A stretch of DNA of 64,000 bases, from NCBI GenBank assembly GCA_020848435.1, contig JADLAC010000004.1:1-64000 (forward strand). The letters are read 5' to 3'. This DNA comes from Burkholderiales bacterium (GTDB taxonomy: Bacteria; Pseudomonadota; Gammaproteobacteria; Burkholderiales; WYBJ01). The position numbers were made by a program, and so were the translations under genes. Positions 24,831 to 32,128 of this stretch are shown here, piece after piece (within the stretch, counting starts at the first letter, position 1; every line of letters starts with the position of its first letter). Below the pieces are notes generated by a model. The model saw only the letters and a program-made list of their open reading frames with translations, was not told the DNA's origin and did not search any database.

Positions 24831-24836
24831 TATAAT
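24831..24836 (+). promoter_or_regulatory. Candidate -10 element in the leuC/RraA divergent gap
   Basis: A perfect TATAAT lies 168 bases before the RraA-like ATG, in the 269-base gap between divergent genes. The nearest -35-like TTGGCC is 20 bases upstream, a little too far, so this is only a candidate promoter. Confidence 0.3.
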
Positions 24837-25003
24837 GCGCAGGCGCCTTTTCGCGTCCGAGCACGGCGGCCCGAAGCGGCTCGACTCCGCAACGCAGCGG
24901 CCGTCGCGCCAACCGAGCCTACGACGCCCGTCCATGCAGGCATCGGCGTGGGCCGAGCCGCCGGGGCGAAAACCCGCTTCGCCGTTCGATCCAGGATCCG
25001 ACC

Positions 25004-25690
25004 ATGAGTATCGACGCCCATACCCTCGTGTCGCGGCTCGCGCGCTTATCGGTGGCCGACATCGCCGACCAGTTCGACCGGCGCGCCCTGGTGCCGCCGG
25101 TGCTCGCGCGCGAGCTGCACCCCGTCGGCCGCGCGCAGAAATTCGCGGGTGTGGCCTTTTGCGTCGAGGGCCGCAAGCTCAATGCCGCCGGATGGCTCGC
25201 CATGCCGACCGGGCGCGACTCGCTCTACGACGGTCTGGACGAGCGCGTTCCGGCCGGCGCGGTGATGCTCCTGGGCACCGGCGGCTATGACGACGCCGCG
25301 GTATTCGGCGGCGGCACCGCGCTCGCCATGCAGCGCCGCGGGGTCGCGGGCGTCATCGTCGACGGCGCCGTGCGCGATAGCGAAGAGATCGCGCAATGCG
25401 CCCTGCCGGTGTTGGCGCGCGGCGTGAGCGCGATTCGATTCGTCGGACGTTTCGCCGTGACTGCCGTGGACGCGCCGATCGAGCTGCGCGGGCTCGCCGA
25501 GAGCATCGCGGCCCGCTCCGGCGATCTGGTGCTGGCCGACCACGATGGGGCGATCGTTTTGCCGCTTGCGAGCGCGGCCGAGATCATCGCCGCGACCGAG
25601 CAGGCGGCGGAGATCAACGAGCGCGTGACCGAGGCCGTCCTGCGGGGCATGTCGCGCACCGAAGCGGGAAGGCTGCACGGCAAGGGCTAG
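25004..25690 (+). CDS. RraA family protein (HMG/CHA aldolase or RraA-like)
   Basis: 228 residues. The core pattern GGGTALAMQRRGVAGVIVDGAVRDSEEI near 105-130 carries the conserved Arg-Asp of the aldolase/RraA family, and DHDGAIVLPL is the usual C-terminal motif. Members include 4-hydroxy-4-methyl-2-oxoglutarate aldolase, oxaloacetate decarboxylase and the RNase E regulator RraA. The presence of catabolic genes favours an aldolase/decarboxylase role over RNase regulation (inference). It is transcribed away from leuC; a racemase-fold gene follows on the other strand. Confidence 0.82.
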   Translation: MSIDAHTLVSRLARLSVADIADQFDRRALVPPVLARELHPVGRAQKFAGVAFCVEGRKLNAAGWLAMPTGRDSLYDGLDERVPAGAVMLLGTGGYDDAAVFGGGTALAMQRRGVAGVIVDGAVRDSEEIAQCALPVLARGVSAIRFVGRFAVTAVDAPIELRGLAESIAARSGDLVLADHDGAIVLPLASAAEIIAATEQAAEINERVTEAVLRGMSRTEAGRLHGKG

Positions 25691-25842
25691 CTCGGAGTTT
25701 GGGGAATCGCCAAGGGCTTTCAAGCGCCGGCTGTCCTTGTGAGCGCGTAGCAGCCTGATTCGGCGCGGTGGAACGAAGATTCCACGAAAAGGCGCTCATG
25801 AGCAGCCGGCCGTGCGCGCGGCGCCTGGAGCCCGAAAGCCCG

Positions 25843-26706
25843 CTAAAAGGTCTTCTTGCGGCGCCACTTCTTCGGCCGGTCGCCGGGGAAGGTGAGGCCG
25901 CTCGCGCTCACGCCCAGGTCGACCAGCGACTTCGCCAGCGCGACGGCGCAGGTGTAGCCTTCCAGCACGGGAATCTCCCAGCCGATTTCGGCCAGCCGCT
26001 TCGCCACGAACGGCTGTAGCCAGAACGTGGCCGAGCAACCGAAGGTGATCACTTCCGCGCCGTCTTCCTCGATCGCGCATACCGCTTCGTTCACGGCGCG
26101 CTCGACCATTTCGGAACGCTCGCCGCGCTGCGCCTTCTGCCGCTCCTCCTGCGGGCTGTGCTCGGCGACGTGGCCGGGGCGCATGAACGGAATCTGCACG
26201 TTGCGGATCGAGGCGCAACGCCGCTCGAAGCGATGCTGGATCACCAGGTTGTAGTAGTACATGTTGTGCGACTCGGCCAGGTCGATCACGCTGAACTTGT
26301 TGCCGAGCATGCTGGCGACATGCATTTGCGAGAACGCGCACGAGGTCACGGGAATACCGAACGGGCGGGCGATCTCGCGCGATTCCTGGAATCCCGGCTC
26401 GCCGCCACCCAGAAGGACGATGGCGTTGTACTTGCCGCTGCGGCACGCCTCCTTGACGATCGGCAGCCGCGCGGCCGCGACCTGGGCGAATTCCTCGCGG
26501 TTCTCGACCGCCCAGTCGCCGTACGGCGCCATCGGGCCGGGGTGCAAGTCCCACTCGATGCCTTCGAGCATGGGCTTCACCAGGTCGTAGTTCGGCAAAC
26601 GCGATTCCTTGGGGCCCTCCACCGGACGATGCAGGAACTTCGAGCCCGGCGGCATGCTGAAAGCGTGTATGAGCAGGAGGCGGTACTTGCTGGACGGTTG
26701 GGTCAT
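25843..26706 (-). CDS. Asp/Glu/hydantoin racemase-fold protein
   Basis: 287 residues. The second catalytic-Cys region TFGCSATFW (Cys224) and the general fold pattern are recognisable. At the place where hydantoin racemases have the first catalytic Cys (CFGDPGL), this protein reads LGGGEPGFQESREI, with glycine. One-Cys members of this superfamily include arylmalonate decarboxylase, so racemase activity should not be assumed. Cys123 (TSCAFSQMH) is nearby in sequence but not at the usual position. The start at 26706 (MTQPSSKYRLLLIHAFSMPP) begins the conserved sheet. It faces the divergent oxidoreductase gene over a 170-base gap. Confidence 0.75.
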   Translation of the reverse strand: MTQPSSKYRLLLIHAFSMPPGSKFLHRPVEGPKESRLPNYDLVKPMLEGIEWDLHPGPMAPYGDWAVENREEFAQVAAARLPIVKEACRSGKYNAIVLLGGGEPGFQESREIARPFGIPVTSCAFSQMHVASMLGNKFSVIDLAESHNMYYYNLVIQHRFERRCASIRNVQIPFMRPGHVAEHSPQEERQKAQRGERSEMVERAVNEAVCAIEEDGAEVITFGCSATFWLQPFVAKRLAEIGWEIPVLEGYTCAVALAKSLVDLGVSASGLTFPGDRPKKWRRKKTF

Positions 26707-26876
26707 GATCGCTCGCGGATGGAAAGGCGCACGGCAGGACTGCGCGCGTAAGTGTAATCGCTCGGGCCGCGCGCGGCGACGCTCGCGCGTGGCTGGCATC
26801 GGGCTTGGACGGCGCCAGCGGCTCGGTGTAGATTCCAGCCCGGACACGAACGACGGCAAGCGAACGGGGGAGCAAC

Positions 26877-27854
26877 ATGATTCGAGCAGCGATCTACGGC
26901 TTGGGACGATGGGGCAACCGGCTGCTCGAGTCGGTGCGCGACAGCAGCAAGCTGCGGATCACCACCGGGATTTCGCGCGATCCTGCAAGGCATGCCGAGC
27001 TCAGGCAAAGCGCGGGTATCGAGATCGCGTCGTCGTATGCGCGGGTGTTGAAGAATCCCGCCGTCGATGCAGTCATCCTCACCACGCCGCACAGTCAGCA
27101 TGGCGCGCAAGTGGTACAGGCGGCCAGGGCCGGCAAGCACGTGTTCGTGGAGAAACCGTTCACGCTCACGCGCGCGAGCGCGGAGCGCGCCATCGACGCC
27201 TGCAAGGCCGCCGGCGTGACGCTCGGTGTGGGCTTCAATCGCCGCTACGCGCCATCGTTCGCCGACATGCTGCGCCGAATCCAGGCCGGCGAGATCGGCG
27301 AGGTGGTGCACGTGGAGGGCCAGAATTCGGGGCCGACCGGCTATGCGCTCAAGCCCGGCTACTGGCGCTCGACGCGCAAGGAAGCGCCCGGCGGCGCGAT
27401 GACGGCGCGCGGGGTGCACGCGCTCGATTGCATGATCCGCATCGCCGGGCCGGTGGCGACGCTGTACGCCGCCTCGCAAAAGCGCGCGCTGCCGGCGGAG
27501 ATCGACATGGACGACACCACCGCCATGCTGCTGAAATTCGCGCACGGCGCGAGCGGCTGCTTGAGCGCGGTATTCGTGACCGGCGATTACTGGCGCGTGC
27601 TCGCCGTGGGCACCAAGGGGTGGCTCGAGCTGCGCAACGACACCGAGCTCGTGCAAAGCGCTCTCACGGGCGCGCCCGAGCGCTTCCAGTTCGCGCCGCT
27701 CGACAAGGAGCGCGCCGAGCTGGAGGCCTTCGCCGAGGCGATCGAAGCCGGCGAGCGCTTCCTCGTGCCGCCGGCCGAAATCGTGAACGGCGTGGCGGTG
27801 CTGGAAGCGATCGAGAAGTCGTCCGCCCGCGGCAAGCCGATCGCGATCACCTAG
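26877..27854 (+). CDS. Gfo/Idh/MocA family NAD(P)-dependent oxidoreductase
   Basis: 325 residues. The N-terminal Rossmann segment is YGLGRWGNRLLESVRD (residues 8-23). The EKPFTLTRASAERAIDA segment near 97 carries the family Lys-Pro pair, and the GVHALDCMIRIAG segment supplies the family His/Asp region. The substrate is typically a sugar, inositol or related polyol, but the family is too broad to name one. A good GGGGGAG ribosome site precedes the ATG. The neighbours do not form an obvious sugar pathway. Confidence 0.88.
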   Translation: MIRAAIYGLGRWGNRLLESVRDSSKLRITTGISRDPARHAELRQSAGIEIASSYARVLKNPAVDAVILTTPHSQHGAQVVQAARAGKHVFVEKPFTLTRASAERAIDACKAAGVTLGVGFNRRYAPSFADMLRRIQAGEIGEVVHVEGQNSGPTGYALKPGYWRSTRKEAPGGAMTARGVHALDCMIRIAGPVATLYAASQKRALPAEIDMDDTTAMLLKFAHGASGCLSAVFVTGDYWRVLAVGTKGWLELRNDTELVQSALTGAPERFQFAPLDKERAELEAFAEAIEAGERFLVPPAEIVNGVAVLEAIEKSSARGKPIAIT

Positions 27855-28114
27855 GAGCCTGTCGGACTTGATTTCGCGCGATGCGTCGTGGGCGCAACCC
27901 GAAGGGACGGGGCGCTTTTCGCGCATGGCGGTGTCGAAAGAAACGCCGCTGCTGCTGCGCGGCCCGCCCATACCTACGCGAAGAGCTCCCGCCTCCTTCG
28001 TCCCTGATCTACATCAATGCATTCGGGAGGGCGACCCGATAGACGTAACGTTTGCGGGCGAGGACGCCGCGCTACCATAGCGACGACTCGGCAGCCCGAT
28101 CGGAGGAGGTTCCA

Positions 28115-29224
28115 ATGCAACTCACGTCGAACCGCATCGAGGTGTCGGACGCGATCGAATGCGTCGAGCACTTCTATCGCGAGAACATGACCGACGGTCT
28201 GCCGGTGGTTCCGCCGACCGAGCAGCGCGTGCGCCAGTTTCTCGAAGCCGTTGCGTTGGCACCGGACGCGAAGGTCGCGGTCGTCGCGGAGCGCGCGGCC
28301 GTGATCACGGCCGAAAAGCTCGCGATCAACGCAGTCATGGCAGGGTGCTTGCCCGAGTACATGCCCGTGCTCGTCGCGGCGGCGGAGGCGCTCGCGGATC
28401 CCGCGTTCAAGTTCAATCACCTCGCCAGTCTCGGCTCGCCCTGGCCGCTGACGATCGTGAGCGGTCCGATCGTGCGCTCGCTCGAGATGAACTGCGGCCG
28501 GTACGTGTTCGGCTCGGGTAATCGCGCGACCGCAACGATAGGGCGCGCAGTCAGCCTGCTGCTCTGGAACTGCTGCGAGGTGCGCCCCGACGCGATCCAG
28601 CGGGGCGACCTGGGCCATCTGGGCCGCCATTCTTTCTGTATTGCCGAGAACCCCGACACCAAGTGGCAGGGCTTGAACGAATGGGAAGGCTACGGGCGCG
28701 AAACCAGCACGGTCACCGTCGCCTCCGGTTACAGCCTGTGTCTCGCGCGCAGCCCGTGCAGCACGCCGACCGGCATCCTCGCCCCGCTCATCGATGGAAT
28801 CAGTCACCAGGAGTTTTCTCCTGGTTGCATCGTGGTCACAATCCCGCCGACGCTCGAAGAGCTCTTTCTTGCCCAGGGGTGGACGAAGAGGCACATACGC
28901 GATCACCTGTTCGAGCACTGCTGGCGATCGGTGAAGTCGCTGAAGGAAGCCGGCCGCTGGGGCCGGCTCGCGTCGCGCTTCGTGGGCGGGCTCAAGGATA
29001 TCGCTGCGATCGAACCGGGCGATGCCGAGCGCTGGGTCTACCTGTTCAAGCGCAACCCCGAGATCGATCCGTTTGTCTTCCACGAAGGCGCGGTGGGACG
29101 GCGCGCCGACATCCTGATCGTGGCCACCGGCGGGGATGCGGGCGCTACCATGGGATTCTGTCAGCCCTACAGCCAATCCACCTCGCCCGTAACCAAGCCG
29201 ATCAAGCCGCCGCAGCGCCATTGA
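28115..29224 (+). CDS. Uncharacterised partner of UGSC selenoprotein (TDGLPVVPPT-type protein)
   Basis: 369 residues, no signal peptide or clear membrane segment. Recognisable family marks: ENMTDGLPVVPPTEQRV near residue 25, AINAVMAGCLPEYMPV near 75, an SGPIVRSLEMNCG segment near 120, RATATIGRAVSL near 138, GHLGRHSFCIAEN near 170 and ETSTVTVASG near 195. I recall this domain as the C-terminal part of longer proteins whose N-terminal part is the UGSC domain, and as a stand-alone actinobacterial protein. Here it is separate but sits 20 bases before the UGSC gene. The start at 28115 follows a strong GGAGGAGG site. Its biochemical function is not known to me. Conserved-looking cysteines occur at NCCEV and SPGC. 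Confidence 0.75.
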   Translation: MQLTSNRIEVSDAIECVEHFYRENMTDGLPVVPPTEQRVRQFLEAVALAPDAKVAVVAERAAVITAEKLAINAVMAGCLPEYMPVLVAAAEALADPAFKFNHLASLGSPWPLTIVSGPIVRSLEMNCGRYVFGSGNRATATIGRAVSLLLWNCCEVRPDAIQRGDLGHLGRHSFCIAENPDTKWQGLNEWEGYGRETSTVTVASGYSLCLARSPCSTPTGILAPLIDGISHQEFSPGCIVVTIPPTLEELFLAQGWTKRHIRDHLFEHCWRSVKSLKEAGRWGRLASRFVGGLKDIAAIEPGDAERWVYLFKRNPEIDPFVFHEGAVGRRADILIVATGGDAGATMGFCQPYSQSTSPVTKPIKPPQRH

Positions 29225-29244
29225 CTAACACAGGAGATTACACC

Positions 29245-29796
29245 GTGAGCACGAAGTTGGTCGTCCTCGATCCCAGGCAGGCGCCGAGCGCAAGCATGGT
29301 CGTTCCGGCGCAGCGCCTGATGACGCTGCACGACAAGCGCCTCGGCCTATTGTGGAACAACCGCCTCGGTGGCGACCGCATCCTCAAGAACGTCGCGAAC
29401 CTTCTGAACGATAAACATCAGTTGAAGGAGATCTACTTCACCAAGAAGACGTTCATCGGCAACGCGGCGCCGCCGGAAGTCATCGACGATCTCGTCTCCA
29501 GAGTCGACGCGGTGGTGGTCGGCCTCGGCGACTGAGGGTCCTGCACGTCGGGCAGTGTGCTCGACACGATCAACCTCGAACGCAAGGGCGTTCCCGCCGC
29601 TGTCATCGGCCATGACAAGCTCTTTGCCACCACGGGAAAGGGCATGGCCAGGGCGCAGGGCTATCCGTCACTGAGCTTCGCGATGTTCCGCTACTCGCAC
29701 AGCGAGTGGGGGGGTGCTGCGACCGACGACGAGCTTCGCGCCAGAGCGGCGATACTGGCGCCTCAAGTCGAACGCATCCTGTTGGGCGACGCCTGA
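29245..29796 (+). CDS. UGSC-type selenoprotein, in-frame TGA (Sec97)
   Basis: 183 residues if the TGA at 29533-29535 is read as selenocysteine. The frame starts at a GTG at 29245 after a CAGGAG site. It runs to the TGA at codon 97 and stays open in the same frame to 29796. The residues around the TGA are VVVGLGD-U-GSCTSGSV, which is exactly the UGSC motif of a redox selenoprotein family first recognised in metagenomic data. A hairpin suited to a bacterial SECIS lies just after the TGA. The downstream part (KGVPAAVIGHDKLF, ARAQGYPSLSFAMF) is clearly coding-like. The likely activity is thiol/selenol redox at Sec97-Cys100, substrate unknown. The alternative is a split or nonsense-mutated gene. 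The selenocysteine machinery must lie elsewhere. Confidence 0.85.
29536..29565 (+). promoter_or_regulatory. Candidate bacterial SECIS element
   Basis: Directly after the UGA the RNA can fold as a 3-base-pair lower stem (GTC 29538-29540 with GAC 29563-29565), a 2x2 internal loop, and a 6-pair upper stem (GCACGT 29543-29548 with GTGTGC 29555-29560, two G-U pairs). The apical loop is CGGGCA, with G at its second position. The loop begins 13 bases after the UGA. Spacing and the early G in the loop fit what bacterial SelB needs, by comparison with the fdhF element. Drawn by eye. Confidence 0.6.
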
Positions 29797-29798
29797 TG

Positions 29799-29820
29799 AT
29801 GCGTGCAGGAGAGCACGCAT
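29799..29820 (+). terminator. Perfect hairpin after the UGSC gene
   Basis: ATGCGTGC and GCACGCAT form a perfect 8-base-pair stem with a 6-base loop AGGAGA, two bases after the stop codon. No T tract follows, so it may limit or stabilise the UGSC transcript rather than act as a classic intrinsic terminator. Its position suggests that the two-gene unit ends here and that the next Bug gene is transcribed separately. Confidence 0.45.
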
Positions 29821-29912
29821 GACCTCAGCCACTGCTTCGGCGCGGTGAGTCTGGAAGCCCTCGCCTACAGCCGAGGTAAGGCTTGCCCCGACAGCGCGCA
29901 GATGAGGAGAAC

Positions 29913-30896
29913 ATGTTCGGACCGATAAGACAGGCCGTCATCGTTGGCATCCTGCACCTGATCGTAACGCCGGGCGGAGCCGCGCATGGCGCGGAAAGCT
30001 ATCCCAGCAAACCGCTGCGCGTCGTAATCGGCTCGTCCCCCGGCGGCTCCATCGACCTTACGATGCGCCCGGTCGCGCACAAGCTCACCGAGCTGGTGGG
30101 CCAGCAAGTGCTGATCGACTACCGGCCCGGTGCGAACGGCAACATCGCCGCTGCTATCGTCGCGAAGGCACCGTCGGACGGCTACACGTTGCTGATGGCG
30201 AGCCTCAGCAACTTGACGATCAACCCCGCCATTTATGAGCGCATGCCGTTCGACACCCTCAAGGATTTCGCGCCGATCACGCAAATCGGCTCGAGTCCGC
30301 TCGCTCTCGTCGTGCATCCCAGCGTGCCCACCAATTCCATCCGCGAGCTGATCGGCCTCGCGAGAAGTCAGCCGAACAAGCTGAGCTTTTCGTCTGCGGG
30401 GATCGGCAGTGCGAATCATCTCGCCGCGGAGCTCTTCAAGCTGCTCACGAAGACGACCATGACTCACGTCGCGTACCGCGGCGGCGGACCCGCAACGGTG
30501 GCCGTGGTCGGCGGTGAGGTGGAGACCGTTTTCATCACCGTCCCGAGCATGCTTCCTTTCTTCAGGAACGGGCGGTTGAAGGCGCTGGCCACGCTTGCGT
30601 CGAAGCGCTCGCCTGCTTTACCGGAGATACCGACCGCGCAGGAAGCGGGGCTTGCGGGGCTGGAGGTGAGCGCGGGTACGGGTCTGCTGGCACCGGCAGG
30701 AACGACGCGCGAGGTCATCGCCCGCTTGCACGCGGAGACCGTGAAGGTTCTCGCGCTGCCGGACGTTCAGGAAAAGCTCAGCGGCGAGGGCCGCGACCTC
30801 ATCGCGGACACGCCCCAGCAGTATTCCGCGTTCCTGCGTGAGGAGATTACGAAGTGGGCGACGGTCGTGAAGAAGGCGGCCGTGAAGCTCGAGTGA
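29913..30896 (+). CDS. Bug/TctC family substrate-binding protein
   Basis: 327 residues. A signal peptide (ATG at 29913, hydrophobic core VIVGILHLIVTP, cleavage near AHGAES) leads into SYPSKPLRVVIGSSPGGSIDL. The family blocks DYRPGANGNIAAAIVAKAPSDGYTLLMAS, DTLKDFAPI and the ligand-closing C-terminal lobe are all present. The start follows a GAGGAG site; an ATG-like codon 10 residues upstream is less likely. No permease genes are adjacent. The 117-base gap from the UGSC gene contains a hairpin, so joint transcription is uncertain. Confidence 0.92.
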   Translation: MFGPIRQAVIVGILHLIVTPGGAAHGAESYPSKPLRVVIGSSPGGSIDLTMRPVAHKLTELVGQQVLIDYRPGANGNIAAAIVAKAPSDGYTLLMASLSNLTINPAIYERMPFDTLKDFAPITQIGSSPLALVVHPSVPTNSIRELIGLARSQPNKLSFSSAGIGSANHLAAELFKLLTKTTMTHVAYRGGGPATVAVVGGEVETVFITVPSMLPFFRNGRLKALATLASKRSPALPEIPTAQEAGLAGLEVSAGTGLLAPAGTTREVIARLHAETVKVLALPDVQEKLSGEGRDLIADTPQQYSAFLREEITKWATVVKKAAVKLE

Positions 30897-30906
30897 TGCC
30901 TTCCGA

Positions 30907-32103
30907 CTAGCCTGTCGCCTTCGCCATGCGGCGCACGACCTTCATGCGCTGCACCGCGTCGCCCGCGAGGTGGGTCCAGATGATGCCGTCGCGCACGAGC
31001 TTGTTCGCCAGCGCGTCCATGGTGAAGCCGGCGGCGCCGTGCAGATCCATGTTGATCTGCGTCACTTCCTGGATCACGTCGGTGGAGAAGTTCATGACGA
31101 AGCCGGCATTGGTGGAGGGAAGCTTCTGGTCGTGCTCCCAGGCCACCCGCAGCACGTAGCTGCGCAGCGCTTCGGTCAGCATGTTCATGCGCCCCAGCTT
31201 GAGCTGCACCGCCTGCTGCTCGAGCAGCGGCTTGCCGCCCTGGGTGCGCGAGCGGGTGAGCTTCAAGGCCGACTCGCAGGCGCACATGCACACGCCGAGC
31301 GCGTTGGCGGCGAGCTCCAGGTCGCCGAACAGGTCGCCGCCGGTGCGCTCGCTCTTGTCGAGGCGCGACTGGCCGCCGGTTTGTTCCACCACGTTGGCAT
31401 GCGGGACCCGCGCGTTGTCGAAAATCATCTCCGCGTTCTGATAGAAGCGCCAGCCGCTCTTGTTGAACACCTTGCCGGAGCGGAATCCCGGCGTATCGCG
31501 CGGGATGAGGAACATGGTGACGCCTTCTTTCAAGCTCGCGTTGGGATTCGAGCGCGCGTCCAGAAAGAACAGCTTGCCGATGTTGCCGTTGGCGATGAAG
31601 CACTTTTCGCCGTTCAGTATCCATTCGTCGCCGCGCCGTTCGGCCTTGAGCCGGACCCCGGCACGGACCTCGTCCTCGGGCGGCAGCCGGTTGTCGGAGC
31701 CCGCATTGGGCTCGGTGATGCCTTTACCCATGACGAAGGTATCGTCGGCGAGGAAGGCGCTCAGGAAGCGCTGCTTCTGCTCGGGCGAGCAGGCGCTGGC
31801 GATCAGGTGGCTCCATTTCCAGTTCTGACTGAAGGCCTTCGAGATCGCGCTGTCGCCGCGGGCAAGCTCGGCCATGACCAGCGCCTGGGTCACGAAATCG
31901 GCGCCCGGGCCACCGTATGCCTTGGGCACGGCGAGCGTGCGGAAACCGAGCTGGGAGCCTTTCTTGAACAGATCCCAATCCCAGGTCTCGCGCGGATCGA
32001 GAATGCGATCGCGCGCGAGCGAGACCGGGCGGATGTCTTCTTCGGCGAACTTGCGCGCCTTCTGCTGCCACTCGCGTTGCTCGTCGTTGAGCGAAAAATC
32101 CAT
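30907..32103 (-). CDS. Acyl-CoA dehydrogenase family protein
   Basis: 398 residues with the three acyl-CoA dehydrogenase domains. The N-terminal helical domain starts MDFSLNDEQREWQQKARKFA. The middle FAD-binding part holds GKGITEPNAGSDN and GEKCFIANG. The C-terminal domain has LKLTRSRTQGGKPLLEQQAVQ and DLHGAAGFTMDALANKLVRD. It oxidises an acyl-CoA at the alpha-beta bond, passing electrons to an electron-transfer flavoprotein. It is 25 bases downstream of the second dehydrogenase gene on the same strand and has a GAAGGAGA site, so the two probably form an operon and perhaps a heteromeric enzyme (inference). Confidence 0.92.
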   Translation of the reverse strand: MDFSLNDEQREWQQKARKFAEEDIRPVSLARDRILDPRETWDWDLFKKGSQLGFRTLAVPKAYGGPGADFVTQALVMAELARGDSAISKAFSQNWKWSHLIASACSPEQKQRFLSAFLADDTFVMGKGITEPNAGSDNRLPPEDEVRAGVRLKAERRGDEWILNGEKCFIANGNIGKLFFLDARSNPNASLKEGVTMFLIPRDTPGFRSGKVFNKSGWRFYQNAEMIFDNARVPHANVVEQTGGQSRLDKSERTGGDLFGDLELAANALGVCMCACESALKLTRSRTQGGKPLLEQQAVQLKLGRMNMLTEALRSYVLRVAWEHDQKLPSTNAGFVMNFSTDVIQEVTQINMDLHGAAGFTMDALANKLVRDGIIWTHLAGDAVQRMKVVRRMAKATG

Positions 32104-32128
32104 GTATGCGTCTCCTTCAATCCGACGC

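Noticed and set aside
27868..28080. A 70-codon plus-strand frame before the UGSC partner gene
   Set aside because: No family resemblance, no good ribosome site and low-complexity content; treated as non-coding.
29533..29535. TGA as a true stop splitting a broken gene
   Set aside because: The frame stays open after the TGA for a normal length, the residues directly after it are the conserved Gly-Ser-Cys of the UGSC motif, and a SECIS-like hairpin follows. Selenocysteine is the better reading.
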